Shown piece after piece: positions 11,011-22,320 of a stretch of 64,000 nt of DNA. The notes below the pieces were generated by a model. The model made no database searches. It saw nothing but the letters and a program-made list of their open reading frames with translations, and had not been told where the DNA came from. Numbering within the stretch: the stretch's first letter is position 1; the number at the start of each line of letters is the position of its first letter. The DNA lies in contig JAAVTG010000519.1 of NCBI GenBank assembly GCA_011947345.1, forward strand, positions 744,001 to 808,000. Reading direction: 5' to 3'. The DNA comes from Phytophthora quininea (taxonomy: Eukaryota; Oomycota; Peronosporomycetes; Peronosporales; Peronosporaceae). Both the position numbers and the translations under genes were made by a program.

Positions 11011-13785
11011 CTACTTGTAGAGCAAGGAAGACATTTGCGAGACGCGCTTGCTGGAATGGCGGAAGCGTGCAGCCAAACGCACGTTGATGAGTTTGAGTAC
11101 AGCAACGGCGGTGTGCGGCGCTCGAGCCTCCAAAGTTTCCATAGCAGCAGCGCGAAGACGCAGCACCACACAGTCGGAAGTGGCGATGTACTTGTACGTC
11201 GGGTCCATGCCTGCCACGTTGGGCGTAATGATGGAGCCGGCTCCGATCTTTAGCAACCGCGACTTGGCCGTCGTAAACGGCGTCCACTGAGATTCCTCGG
11301 GAGCACAATCGACAGCTTTCGTCGGCTCGACGTTCGTCCGCTCCACTCACCGTCAGCGTCTTCTCCGTTTTCAATCCCTCCATCCCCAAAGTCTGGGCCA
11401 ATTCCTTCCGCTTCGGAAAGTCGGACGCCAGGGATGTTGTGCGCGTTGGAGAACTCGGAATCCGACATGAAGTTCATGTAGCCGTAGCAAATGAAGTACG
11501 TGTCATCGCGTAAGCGCTCCGTGACAAGCTGTGAACCGTTGGGTACCACAACAATGTCCAGGTACGCAGATAGTGGCAGCAGCTTTTGGTAGTTGCTGCT
11601 GCTCTCGTGCTCCGGAGACACTGCCATGAAGTGTTCCCACAGTTCGAGTTGGCTCATGCGCTTCCAGTCCGATAGAGTTTTCTTACCTACTCTCGGTGTC
11701 GCCGGCGCTGTTTGAATGTCCTCAGGCAGCAATTCATCCTCGCAGATTTCGAGTGCAATGTCTACATCGCTACTTAGCAGATGCACACGCTGCGAGTAGT
11801 GGTTCTGGCGAAGGGCTAGCTCGATCTCTGGCTTAAGTCCGCAGAAGTAGATATCGAACATGTACATGTCTGCGAGTGTGGACGCCTTGCGGAAGTTGAG
11901 CAGTGCTGTGGCATCAAAGCTCGGCACGAGTCCGAAGTCAATGATCACATACTGTAGCTTTGGGAAGTCTAGCGAGTGCACGCGCGTCTCCATACGCTCT
12001 AAAATGTTGACGGAGGTTCCAAAGAAGAGGTATCCCTGTAGTCGCAGCACGAAGATGGCGCTGCCTTCGGTGTCCAAATAAGCAGCTTGTTCGGGTGTGC
12101 GGTCCACAGCGCTACGGGTTAGTGCGCCAGTCGTCTCGTGGTGAACGCAGCCCACCGCGTGGATGCGCCAGATGAGCTCGATCATCGAGATAACGATGCC
12201 CATCGCAACGCTCTCCAGCATCCCGATCAAGAGGAAACTCGCAGTAATAAGGACTACAGTGAACTTCTCAATGGGCTTCAGGAAGTGGAACGGTGTCACC
12301 AGATAGGCCTCCAAGAAGTGGAGCCCCACGCTAAGCAGAAGACCACCGAAGATGAACTTAGGCACAAACTGAAGCAACCGAATGCCAATCATCCAGAGCA
12401 CAGTGATCAGGAATGCGCACACCAACGCAGGAACTTTCTCATGCGCATCGAACTGCTTCATGATGCCCATGGCAGAGAGGTAGTGGCAGCCTCCACAGCA
12501 CCCAAGCAACCCACTAGCGAGATTCGCTAGTCCGATCACTCGCATCTCGTTATCGGGCGAGATGTCGCGTCCAAACAGCGTAGAGAGCGAGGTCGTGGCT
12601 ACACTGTACTTCAGTGCGCCAAGAATCACAAGCGAGACCATAAAGCCCATGCATTCGTGCGTGAGGGTGTGCCAATGCACTTGTGTGAAGTCAATTTCAG
12701 CCCACGGGAGCCACATCGGCGTCTGAGCCACCACCACGGGATCCCACGAAAAGACCCACCCGTCTGCACCCAGCTCCTCCATACTTTTCCCGGTCACCGA
12801 TACGCAGACCTGGAAGCCGACCAAGGACAGCAGCAAGAGACAAGGAAATGAAATCGCCACAGGAAATTTAAAGTACTGTCCGATCCGAGCGAAGCTGGCA
12901 AAGCCGATCGCTGGGAGTACCAGTTGCTGCACTTCCCAGGTAAAAACGCCATCGTCATCGCCTTGCTGGACGCCATATGCACTCCATTCTTCATCAGCTG
13001 CGCTCCAATTCCCGACAAGAAACCGGCAATGACGGGATACGGCATGTAATTTGCAATACTGGTGACTCGAAACAGTCCCATCAAGAAGAATACCAACCCC
13101 AGCAGCATGGACGTCATCGCGACCATCACGACGGTCGTCGGCACCACCTTCTCCAGATCTCCGTGCAAATGGTGGGAAATCTTGGCCGCCATCTCTGCCA
13201 TAATCGGAGCCACGAAGACGTCGATCGAGCCCAAGGTCCATGGCGCACAGCTCTGCCAAGCCAGCACGCTGCTCAGCACTGCCGTGCCTAACAAGTTCAT
13301 GTCGATAAAGTGCGCGATGACCGTCGCCAGCGGGGTGCCATGGCCCACCAGCACACTGGCGCAAGAGACAGCCAGAGTAGAGGACAACAAGAAGGCGATG
13401 ACGCCCGACGTGCCGTTCACCAGCATCTCCAACACCAGGGCTTTGAACTTTTGCTTGTCCAGCTCCGGAGCGGCTGCATCCGCTTGGTTCCTGGCCTTGA
13501 TGCTGTCGTGTACTGAGAAAGTGATTAGGCCTTGATTGCCGCCGACCTGTCGACTGTTGACGGCGCCGTACTCGTTCGGTCGGCTCCTGCTGCGGTCTCT
13601 GGAGCTCAAAAGCAGTCCGTGCTTGGCGGCGTCTTGCACGCTGCGCACACGCCGCATCAGCTGCAGCTTCTGGCCGCGAGGCGTCAGGTTCTCTTCGGAC
13701 ACGGCGTGCGGGGAGGTGGCGGCGGTGCAAGCAGCGGCTCCATCTCCACGCCGCCGCGCTCGAGCGGCAGCGCTGCCGGCTCCAT
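11011..13785 (-). CDS. SulP/SLC26-like anion transporter with STAS and CNB-like C-terminus
   Basis: Read through three single-base losses (G/C run 13710-13713; run 12935-12937; near 11345-11352) the locus gives about 925 aa from ATG 13785. Order: cytosolic N-terminus; 10-12 hydrophobic helices with SulP features (NYMPYPVIAGFLSGIGAQL, GLANLASGLLGCCGG); a STAS domain (FVLRLQGYLFFGTSVNI ... YVIIDFGLVPSFDATALLNF); then a third domain beginning VPNGSQLVTERLRDDTYFIC and resuming after the last frame change with GAGSIITPNVAG and IATSDCVVLRLR. That pattern resembles a cyclic-nucleotide-binding beta-barrel. Likely a membrane transporter for sulfate or another anion, or a vacuolar SulP relative; the substrate is not deducible. 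The long frame can also open upstream (13816, 13730), but only from TTG codons. Confidence 0.75.
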
Positions 13786-13839
13786 CGCTGCTTGATGATG
13801 GGACGAAGAGCTCCAATAATGAAACGACGTTAAGTTAAG

Positions 13840-14866
13840 TTACTCGGCAGAGGATTTGGCGAAAACAGGTGGGTGGGTTTTGGCCAATAGAAACACGAGG
13901 ATGACACTGGCGACGTGGTAAAATGGCTACGTTTGCGATGGGATGTAGCCATGTCTGCAATTCAATCAACTGAAGTTCGGGTGACGAACGCAGTTGACTT
14001 TTCCGGCAGTGGATAAGTGACGGCGAAGTGCTTGATAGCGCTGGAGTAGTTTGGCCTCCGTTCGATGATGCAAATCAACGGCGATGAAGTCTGTGGTCAT
14101 CTGCAGCAATGGTTGACGGCTTGCATGTCACCGCTCCGGCTTGCAATGCTATGCAGCCAGAGTTTGCGAGCCCCGTGATGACACCAGCGGAAAGCGCTGG
14201 CTGTGACGACCGCCACTTTGCAATTCGCATCGCGTGACAAGCACACTCTCAAGAACTTCTTCAAGAGCCATTATCGACGACTGCGATGGAGCCCGCTGAC
14301 GCTGTGACCGCCTCGATCGCCGGCAAGCTGTACGGCGGCGTGATCTCGGTCGTGTCCTATTTTGCGGTCGAGTACACGACCAACTGGAACTGGCACCTCG
14401 AGGAGCTCGGCGCGTTGATCCCTGCCGCCAGACCCTAGTTGACTCAAGAAGAAGACACGTGTGGGTGTGAACTTCACTTCGAGCCGACTGGAGTATTTGT
14501 ACGAGCGACTGAGTTCGGCGTCGCTGCTTTCATAATTTATCGGTAACATGATCTGCACGATGAAAACGGTTCCGTGTTGTTTGTTTGTTGACGTGAGAAT
14601 GGGTTGGCGGAGACGAAGAAGCCTGCAACCAAAGCTAATGAAGCAACCAGGACAGGTTCGTAACCACGGAGGCTGACAAGCATTTCACAAGCACATTGTG
14701 TTTTGACTGACATTTTTTTTTACGCAGACAGGAAACAACAGTAGCTTGGTGGTGGGGATTGTCACGGTGTGTCTGGCCTTCACTCGAGACCGAGATGTTG
14801 CAGATGTAGCTGACAGGCTTGAGTACATCGATGCTTTTTGTCGAGGTTGTCTCTCACGTGGAGATG
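13840..14866. other. intergenic region with one doubtful small ORF
   Basis: No recognised gene. A 50-codon ORF with GC-rich third positions lies at 14286-14438 (+), starting MEPADAVTASIAGKLYGG and containing a short hydrophobic stretch. A further Tyr/Leu/Arg-rich stretch follows out of frame to about 14535. It might be a small membrane-protein gene with an indel, or chance. Confidence 0.25.
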
Positions 14867-15181
14867 TTAGATGCCCCACTCAGGTACCAGCAGACCCAGG
14901 TCGGGCACGTCCCAGCGCAGGAAAGCCGCGAGCAACGGGATCGCTGTCGCGAATGCCCCAACCAGGCTACCGAGGGCTGCATCGGCTTCCGAGGCGAAGT
15001 TGTTCATAGTCTTGTCGGGGTTGTTGGCGGTAAATTGGAGAATGAGCAGGACCGCCCGAAACAACCGTGCAGTCGACCAGCTAAATGAACTCACCCCTGC
15101 GAGCCATCTGTGACGTGAACTCAGCGGGCTCCACTTGAAGGCTTTTACAAACTCACCGGATCCAACATACGCATGTGCCAT
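14867..15181 (-). CDS. hypothetical small protein with hydrophobic segments
   Basis: A 104-codon frame with two hydrophobic stretches (LFRAVLLILQF and LVGAFATAIPLLAAFL), ending VPEWGI. Two GTGAGT sites in the first third suggest it may be a spliced gene whose first exon encodes only MAHAYVGS. I cannot pair them confidently with acceptors. No family recognised; could be non-coding. Confidence 0.3.
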   Translation of the reverse strand: MAHAYVGSGEFVKAFKWSPLSSRHRWLAGVSSFSWSTARLFRAVLLILQFTANNPDKTMNNFASEADAALGSLVGAFATAIPLLAAFLRWDVPDLGLLVPEWGI

Positions 15182-15285
15182 AGGCCGCTTCCACCTTTGT
15201 TTCCCTCGTTTGGCGTGGACATCAAACTGGTCTACTTCCGATAATCAAACACTTTTATATTGGACAAAAGTTCTCAATCGACAGG

Positions 15286-17041
15286 CTACAAGATGCTTGC
15301 TGCCACCGGCTCAAACGCTTCTCGATGGTGCAGGAACATCCAGTCTGAGAACTCCCAGCGTCGCTGTGGAATGCGGCAGAATCTTAGAGCAGTGGCGACA
15401 TCGCAGTTGTTGCGCGCCTGGTGGAGAAAGAACGCAACGTCAAAGTGGCCGCGCATTGAGACCGCGAGAAGTGCACCCTTCTAAGCGATTCGCGTCCAAC
15501 CAGCGAACCACCTCCAAGCGCCCCGTTTCAGCGACCCCGTCCATTGCTACGGCTGTGCATCCCTCGGCCCGATTCTCATGTAACCATTTCACAACGTTGA
15601 GGTGGTTGTACTGAGCAGCTTTGTTCATGGCTCGAGTGGTGCAACCTTCCGTTCGATTCGAATGCAACCACTGGACGACCTCCAGATGGCCATTCCTCGC
15701 AGCGTTGTCCATTGCAGACTCTGTACAGCCCTCAGTTCGATTGGCATGGAGCCACTTTACCACTTCAACGTGTCCGCGCTTAGCTGCAGCGTCCATCGCC
15801 ACATTAGTGCATCCTTCGGTTCTGTTGGCACTCAGCCACTGCACAACATCCAAGTGGCCTCTTTCCGCAGCCGAGTTCATTGTAACCACCGAGCAACCTT
15901 CCGTGCGATGTTCGTGCAGCCACTTGACAACGTCGAGATGGCCATTCTCAGCTGCATTGTTCATGGCGGCGACGGTGCAGCCTTCTTCCGACGAGTTCTC
16001 GTGCAACCATTGCACGATTTCGAGATATCCGCCTCGCGCAGCCGCATCGATAGCGTTTCCGGGTTCCTCTGGCGAGTTGGTTTGCAGCCACTTGATGATC
16101 TCTAGATGTCCACCCGAAGCTGCAGAACAGATTGAATGTTGAAAACATCCCCGCACATTGCTAGAACGAAGCAACTGAACGATCTCCAGACGCCCGTTCT
16201 CAGCAGCCTCAGCATCAGCAAGACAGGCATCGCATTTGTCCAAGTGATTGGTAAGCAGCCACTGCAGCATTTCGACGCGGTTGTTTGAACTTGCTGACCC
16301 GAGAAAAATAGGTATCTTCTCCACTTCCGCTTCGTCGTGCTGTGCAATCCACTTGACCATCTCGAGGCTCCCCGAGTCCACTGCAGCTTTGATAAATGCC
16401 CACGGGTTGGCCCCGGCAGACAAACTGCATACCCATTTGAGCATCTCTAGATTCCCCGTCCTTGCGGCAGGAAAAAGCCACCAACTCACCACCGGTCGGA
16501 ACGTCCGGGCGTGCAGCCACTTGGCCAGCTCAAAGTGGTTCCCCTCAATAGCAGCCACCACCGCGTCGTCTTCCCACCACGTATCTCCGCGGTTGGCAAC
16601 GAACCAGTGCAAGATCTCGGACCGACCAAGTTTGGCCGCTCGGTTTACTACGTGGCGACCGACTCGGCAGCCTGTGAAGTAGGTCGACAGCATCTGCACT
16701 AGCTGCAAGTTGTCGAACGTCACGACCTTGGACATGGCCTTGATAAACTGCCAGGTCCGAAAGTGCGGATGGCGTTTGCTGCTATTGCCAGGCTTCAGTT
16801 TGTCCTTCTTGATGAGTCGTTGGGCCAAGTGAGGCAGGTTGGCAGTGCACGCACGGACGATCGTCCAGTGTGGAGAAAAGTCGAGGAAGTCATGGACGTT
16901 GGCGATGACGTGGGGCAAACGAAGTACGTCGGGGCCTTGCCGACACACTACCCATACGCAGGTTAGAGGCGGAAGCTCGGAGGCAATGGCGTTGGGCGGC
17001 GAGGGCTCCACTAGACGAGGTCGCTTGGACTTGGATGTCAT
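15286..17041 (-). CDS. ankyrin-like repeat protein (28-residue repeats), one frameshift
   Basis: The ATG at 17041 begins MTSKSKRPRL; the frame opens upstream only with GTG. An N-terminal region shared by all relatives here (GPDVLRLPHVIANVHDFLD) is followed by about 14 alpha-helical repeats. The last 8-9 are regular 28-residue units of the form GHLxVVxWLHxNRTEGCTxxAMxxAA. The frame breaks near 15455; the next frame continues with RGHFDVAFFLHQ and the family's conserved C-terminus (RRWEFSDWMFLHH), stopping at 15286. The product is about 584 aa. Presumably a protein-protein interaction scaffold; oomycetes carry large expansions of such genes and specific roles are unknown. An initiator-like motif lies at 17065-17078. 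Confidence 0.75.
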
Positions 17042-17064
17042 GCTGACGATGGAATCCACCAGAT

Positions 17065-17078
17065 GGGTTCAAAATGAA
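17065..17078 (-). promoter_or_regulatory. initiator-like motif of ankyrin-like gene
   Basis: On the minus strand this reads TTCATTTTGAACCC, 24-37 nt before the ATG at 17041. It partly fits the oomycete initiator. Confidence 0.3.
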
Positions 17079-17239
17079 CGAATAGATTTGAGTGATTTTG
17101 CTATGAAAATCGGCGCGAGTTCATTCATTGCCTGTTTGTGGCGGGGCAGCCCACATCTGATGCAGTGTGGCAACATTCATGTTTCTCCGTCCGCATTGAG
17201 CAAATAATTAATTTGTTGCGTAGTTTCTTCCGCGCGCCG

Positions 17240-17880
17240 CCAGTGCTGCGGGTTGTGTGCCACGATCCTGCCCAAAACAACACCCCACAACTTTTTCGGC
17301 CAAGGAGCTTCCGATGGGATCATGAATTCCGGAGGACGGACCGCGTCACCACCAGAAAAGCGTCTCGTATATGTCGAGCAGCGGATCAACGGACTTCTTC
17401 CACGGCTCATCAATAGCTCGAACGGTTGCTCCAAGTGGCATCCCCCAAGCTTTCTCTGGCCACGGTGAACAAGAAGGAACGATAAACTCTCGCTCCACGA
17501 TGCAGTGATGGAACTCATCGCGAAGCACTTTCAACGATGGGAGAATCCGATCTCTCGAATCCCGTTCAGAGATCAACTCGAAGCAAAAGCCCATCTCTTC
17601 GAGCGTTTGACTCGACGCCTCCATTTGCGCAGCGTAGTACGACTTCCAACGGATGCTATTGACCGCAATCCCAAGTCTCAACCCCACGACAGCTTGGGCC
17701 ACAACTCATCTCCACTCGGCACCACAAATTCTTGTGGAATGTCCAAACGACCATGCAGCTTGAGAAAGCGGCGGGGGCCGGCAAGATGCGCTCCCTCTAC
17801 CGAAAGTCCAGGGCGTCTTCGACCAAGTCGAGCTTTCTAAAGCCCGCGCCAACTGAATGGAGACATCATTTGCTTTAGCT
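17240..17880 (-). pseudogene. broken HA-repeat (helicase-associated-domain-like) gene, left copy
   Basis: Reading frames contain repeats of the helicase-associated-like type common in oomycete proteins: an FxVPSxxxWPxxxWGxxLGxxVxxIR core, then a helix ending EEMGFCFELISERDSRD. At least two and a half repeats are seen (KAWGMPLGATVRAIDEPWKK; KLWGVVLG). The frame is interrupted by stops and by a G run one base shorter than in the right arm (SWG/LRLG junction). No start codon or full-length frame. Probably a decayed 3' fragment; function unknown. Confidence 0.5.
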
Positions 17881-17881
17881 T

Positions 17882-18384
17882 GCAGCGAACTTTGTTGACT
17901 GCCGACCCCAGTCGGTAGACCCAGAGTTCCTGAGGCCAGTGAGCGTCCCCCACGGGAACGACACAGCTTCGGAGTACTGCCGTGCCCCCTTCGTCTCCTT
18001 GTAGACTTGTAGCGCAGTTAAAGCCTTAATCTCTCAGCCCCGCAGTCTATCGTCGCTGCTTGTGTCCGTGTCGCCTGCGTTTCCATTCTCTAGTTCTGGG
18101 ACGTCCGCACCTTCTCCTTCCCCACGGAAGCTTGACGCGCGACAACCATCGAAAGCAAGCTGAGGCGCCTCCCCTGTCCGAGCGGCGCAGCACAGTCGGC
18201 AGCATTAAATGCTGGAGCAAATCTGCAACCGCTGCAGATTTAGATTGTAAATCGTAATGAGATAAGATTGGAATAAAATGTATTAGTTATTGAGCTTGTC
18301 AAACTCAGTCAGACGCCAGTAAAGCATTGCAACAATAGATCAAACCCACTCCATCCTGCGCTCGACCGCTGTGATCGATCGATC
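17882..18384. other. intergenic sequence inside left arm
   Basis: Between the MLF-like stop and the HA-repeat relic I see no gene. The segment is repeated in the right arm (31342-31840) with few changes. Confidence 0.4.
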
Positions 18385-19208
18385 TTACCCCTCCATAGAC
18401 GCGTCCTCCGTCGATTGCTGCTCTGTTAGCTTCTTCTTCTCATTCTGCTTCGGCTGCTGCTCCTCTTCCTTCTGCTGAATGGTCTTCTTCTGGGCCTCTC
18501 CGAACGGCGTCTGCTGCCACAGCGCCTCGAACTCCTCGGGGTGCCGCTCGAGCACACCGACTCGTGCTGGCCCTCGTCGTCCGGGCTCAGGCGGTTCCAC
18601 GTCGTGCGCAGCTTCTTGTCCTCCACCTGGCGCTCGTGCACGGCTTTCAGGCGGCCGGTCGAGTCTTCGTAGCGACGACGCGTGCTGGTGACACGTCGGC
18701 CTTTATCGTCCACGATGGACGAGTCGCTGAACGAGTAGGACGAGAAGGCGCGGCGGTGTTGGCTCTGGGTGTGGCTGCCATCAGCGGTCACCTTAGGGCT
18801 GCTGCCGCCGTTGCTCTTCTTGACTGACTTGGCCTTGTCATGAGACGTGATCTTGCCAGCCCCAGTCTTGCTACTCTTGGTGGTGGTCTTATTGCGGTCG
18901 TTATCGGGGACAGCTTCAGCCTCAACAGACTCGTTGGTGGCAGGTTCCATCTCGGCGTCATTGTCGTCGTCGTGGACTTGACGCTGCTTCGTCTGCGGTC
19001 TCTGCTCGCGAGCCAGCACCGGCAGGTCGCGGAAGAAGTCGTCGTCGTCCACGTTGCTGGGTTCTGCCAGCATCTCGCTGCGCAGGTCGAACGGGAAGCG
19101 CGAGCGTATCATGAGGTCGCCCATGTGCTCGAGCTCCATCATGGACTGCTCCAGCGACGACATGGGGTACCAGAAGGTCGGTCGGACGAGATCCCACGAG
19201 CTGAACAT
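18385..19208 (-). CDS. MLF (myeloid leukemia factor)-like protein, left copy
   Basis: ATG at 19208, about 274 aa after one frame change. The N-terminus is MFSSWDLVRPTFWYP. A Lys/Ser/Thr/Asp-rich disordered middle is followed by an MLF-type core: SSYSFSDSSIVDDKGRRVTS, then RRYEDSTGRLKAVHERQ and TTWNRLSPDDEGQHES. The frame breaks in a G/C run at 18538-18541; the next frame continues EEFEALWQQTPFGEAQ and a Lys/Gln/Glu-rich tail. The same break occurs in the right arm at 31185-31188. MLF proteins are nuclear/cytoplasmic adaptors linked to transcription and proteostasis; the oomycete role is unknown. The family call rests on the Ser/Tyr-rich core and is moderate. Confidence 0.6.
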
Positions 19209-19398
19209 GGCTATGTGAAGTAGTTGACTTGTAGACTTGTGGCTTGTGTAGTAGTCGGCAAGTTTGGAAATGAGCTCGATGACCGACTGACAGAAGATCG
19301 TGATCCGACTGCTTCAACGTCGAGTGATGGGCGTCCGCGCGGCGAAACTTTTGAGTCGTGTCTCAGAATTTGGGCAGACTTCTAGAACGACCTCGAAA

Positions 19399-19839
19399 TC
19401 AAGCGACTCTAGCGACTGCTGTGGTCGAGGCTGCCATGGCTCGTTCTTGAATGACTAGGAGATTGTCACCTTGTGGAAGCTGCCACTTGCCGTGGTTCAG
19501 ATGTACCTGAAAGGAAGGTTCTACCCTTTTCGAGAATTTGGACAGACACAAAACTGACTGGAGAAAAGTATACGACGCAAAATTCCGCTGGACGATCGAA
19601 GATTCGACACGTTGAAGTGATCTTGGCGCTCGCTCGACACACGCACGCCCCTCCCTAATAGACGCAAATGCAAGTATTTGCTGCACAACAGCTACAGCAA
19701 TGATATCGGCGATGGCCCATGGACAAGCATTCGCCCCGGACAATCTCAGGCAGAGGCGGAATACGCTTGACTGCTTGCGAAAAGGATGCATTTTGTTAAT
19801 ATTGCTGTCTTTCCTTCTTTCGTCGGGGCGTCTAGACAT
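19399..19839 (-). CDS. doubtful ORF downstream of CAP gene, left copy
   Basis: A 146-codon ATG-initiated frame begins 8 bp after the CAP stop codon. It is kept open in the right arm (29888-30328) with a few substitutions. No domain, signal or homolog is recognised. Its position suggests it may just be CAP 3' untranslated sequence; conservation follows trivially from the recent duplication. Confidence 0.15.
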   Translation of the reverse strand: MSRRPDERRKDSNINKMHPFRKQSSVFRLCLRLSGANACPWAIADIIAVAVVQQILAFASIREGRACVERAPRSLQRVESSIVQRNFASYTFLQSVLCLSKFSKRVEPSFQVHLNHGKWQLPQGDNLLVIQERAMAASTTAVARVA

Positions 19840-19846
19840 TATCGCA

Positions 19847-20485
19847 CTACACGGCGGCCTTGTACGTGGTAGTATCGACAGCCACGGCAGAATCCGTCGA
19901 GTTGATGGCTAGCGCGACGTCAATCGCTTCAGGCACCTCCGCTGGCACCTCGGCACTTTCGTAGTTGCACGACTCACTCGAGCTCTTGCCAAAGTCCTGC
20001 GTCCAGTAGTGCTTGTAGGTGCTACCCTCGTTGTACGCATACGCCGTGCCGAACATGGTGTAGTTGCCGAGAATGTTGGCGCGATGGCCGCTCGAGTTCA
20101 TCCACGACACCATCACGGCAGCGACGTCTTTCTGGCCGGCAGCGATGTTCTCGCCCAGCGCGTTCCACTTGTAGCCGGTGGCTGTAATTCGAGAAACCAT
20201 CGTCGATCCGTCCGACCCTGTGTGGCTCATGAAGTTGTTGAACGCCATGTCGTTTGACTGTCGCGTCGCTGCGGCCATTAACTGGGAGCTCAAACACAGC
20301 GCTGGCAATCCCCTGGCAGCGCGCTCGCTGTTGACTCGGCTCAGCATGCTGTAGACGTATTGGCTCGGCGCTGAGTAAGTTGACGCAAGCTGCCGCGGTT
20401 CGTAGCGGAGGTTTTCAGCGGCGCTCGAACTTCCGGTCAAAATGGCGAGAAAGCCCATCAGAGACGCTTGAGTGAGAAACACCAT
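19847..20485 (-). CDS. secreted CAP/SCP (PR-1-like) protein, left copy
   Basis: I chose the ATG at 20485 because it gives an N-terminal signal peptide (MVFLTQASLMGFLAILTG, cleavage near SSSAAE) and lies 29 nt after an initiator-like motif. The frame extends upstream to 20755 without support. The mature ~190 aa protein is a CAP domain: NSERAARGLPAL, the metal-site His in FMSHTGSDGSTM, Glu in NALGENIAAG, and the CAP1 signature GHRANILGNY followed by KHYWTQDFG. A Thr/Ala/Val-rich C-tail follows. Oomycete CAP proteins are secreted and can act as sterol-binding or host-recognised factors; this is family knowledge, not shown here. The right-arm copy is at 29242-29880. Confidence 0.88.
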   Translation of the reverse strand: MVFLTQASLMGFLAILTGSSSAAENLRYEPRQLASTYSAPSQYVYSMLSRVNSERAARGLPALCLSSQLMAAATRQSNDMAFNNFMSHTGSDGSTMVSRITATGYKWNALGENIAAGQKDVAAVMVSWMNSSGHRANILGNYTMFGTAYAYNEGSTYKHYWTQDFGKSSSESCNYESAEVPAEVPEAIDVALAINSTDSAVAVDTTTYKAAV

Positions 20486-20513
20486 CGTTGCTTGGACCGC
20501 TTTGTGGTGCTGC

Positions 20514-20527
20514 AAATTGAAGAATGT
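20514..20527 (-). promoter_or_regulatory. initiator-like motif of left CAP gene
   Basis: The minus strand reads ACATTCTTCAATTT, an excellent match to the oomycete initiator CATTYY..CAWTTT, 29 nt before the CAP ATG. The matching site in the right arm carries a T-to-C change in CATT. Confidence 0.55.
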
Positions 20528-20730
20528 CAATTCCACTAGGTCGCTTGCTTCGCCAGCCTCGGTGCTTATGTGAATCACCAATATACTTAGGACTGTGATC
20601 AAGATCAACGGCACGATCACCTTGTCGAAATAACCGTCTGCGGTTTGATTCTGCCATTTTCGGCTCCAGCGCGTAGAAGTAGCGTAGAAAATGGTTGCCG
20701 GAGGTGCGTTGGTGCCGCTGTCGCCTGACA

Positions 20731-22121
20731 CTACAATGCGAAAATACTCGCCCACATCTCTTGAAGCTCACCAGGGTGGTGCAAGTACATCCAATCGACA
20801 AACTCCCATCGCCGTTCGGTCTCGGGGCAGTACCTCAAGGCAGAAGCGATATCGCATCTATTGTCTGTCTGATGGAGAAACCAAGCAACGTCGAAATGTC
20901 TGTGCAGCACTGCAGCATGGATCGCTCGGCTGGTGCAGTCTTCGCGGCGGTGATGATGCAGCCAGCGAACCACTTCTAACTGTCCTTGCACCGCCGCATT
21001 CTCCATTGCGGCAGTAGCGCAACCTTCTGATCGATTGGCAAGGAGCCACTTGACCACGGCCAAGTGTCCATTCCCCGCAGCCTTGGTCACTGCATCCACC
21101 GTACAACCTTCGAGACGACTGAAGTGGAGCCAGATGATGACGTCCAAATGTCCATTTGCAGCAGCCAGGTCCATCGCCTTCGTCGTGCAGCCCTCGGTTC
21201 TGTTCCCGCTCAGCCATTTCACAACGTCTAGGTGGCCATGTTCGGCAGCCTTATTGATCGCGTCGACTGTACATCCACCCGAAGAGTTTCCATGCAGCCC
21301 CTTTACGACATCGAGCAACCCACCGCTCGCTGCAGCATCGATCGCGAAGCCAGGATCCTCCTCCACGTTTTCATCCAACTTGGTAATGTCGAGCATTTTA
21401 TTGCTGGCGAACAAACACGACTCGCCAAGTAGATCGTATCCGTCTTGCTCTCTGATCCACCTCACCATGTCGAGATATTCTTGGTTAGCAGCATTTTGCA
21501 CAGCCACCCAAGGATTGGTGTCCTTGGAGCGACTGCAGACCCACTTTAGTAGCTCCAGATTCCCAGTAATCCCAGCACGTCGAACATCGTCGTTATTGAT
21601 ACAACCCCTGGCGTCATTCGCTCCAGCCATTTTGCCACTTCCAAATGACCTCCTTCGATTGCTGCTGTCACTGCTGCGGAACTCCACAATATGTCGCCAC
21701 GGTGAGCGACCAACCACTGCAAAGTCTCCAGCCGACCAAGTTTTGCTGCGTGGTCGACAATTCCCGCTGGTATGGCACACCCCGTGAAGGACGTCGACAG
21801 CAACTTCACCAGTTCCAAATTCCCGAACGTCACTGCTTTGGTCACTGCTTGAGAAAACTGCCACTGTCGATAGCCCGCATCTCGTTTGCCGCTATCACCA
21901 GGCTCCAGCATGTCCTGGGCAATGAGTCGGCGGGTCAAATACAGCAGATTTGAACTACAGGCCTTCGTGATTGTCCACTGCGAGGACCAGTCCAGAAAGT
22001 CGTGTATCTTTGTGAGGATATGAGGCAGTCGCAACACGTCAGGACCATGAAGACACACCACACGAACGCAGAGCAACTCTTGCAAACTTTCTCGTAAAGT
22101 GTCGTCTAGTGCCTTCGACAT
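20731..22121 (-). CDS. ankyrin-like repeat protein, left copy, one frameshift
   Basis: Likely ATG at 22121 (MSKALDDTLRESLQELL), giving about 463 aa once a single missing base in the C run 21605-21608 is allowed for. It carries the family N-terminus (GPDVLRLPHILTKIHDFLD) and then irregular and regular 28-residue repeats (GHLDVVKWLSGNRTEGCTTK, GHLAVVKWLLANRSEGC). The conserved family C-terminus is ERRWEFVDWMYLHHPGEL. The identical frame break is present in the right arm (28119-28122), so it either predates the duplication or is a systematic homopolymer miscall. The frame stays open far upstream (to 22463), but that overlaps the preceding gene's end. Presumed protein-interaction scaffold. Confidence 0.7.
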
Positions 22122-22320
22122 GAAGTACAAGTCATGGTCTCGGTGAAGACTCGTAGAGATCACCATAGCTTCAGTGTCCAGGCACTTGTGCTCTTGAGCG
22201 CTTAAACGGAAGTGAGGCCTTTCGTTGCTACCTCGACGTCGGTCGAAGACAGCACAACCCAACCTGAACCCGCTCCTGGGATACTCACCCAAAAATGTAG
22301 CTGTCCTATTCCACTCGTGA

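Noticed and set aside
20486..20755. 90-residue upstream extension of the CAP protein (also 28972-29241)
   Set aside because: It would bury the signal peptide and overlaps the end of the ankyrin gene; the initiator-like motif lies inside it.
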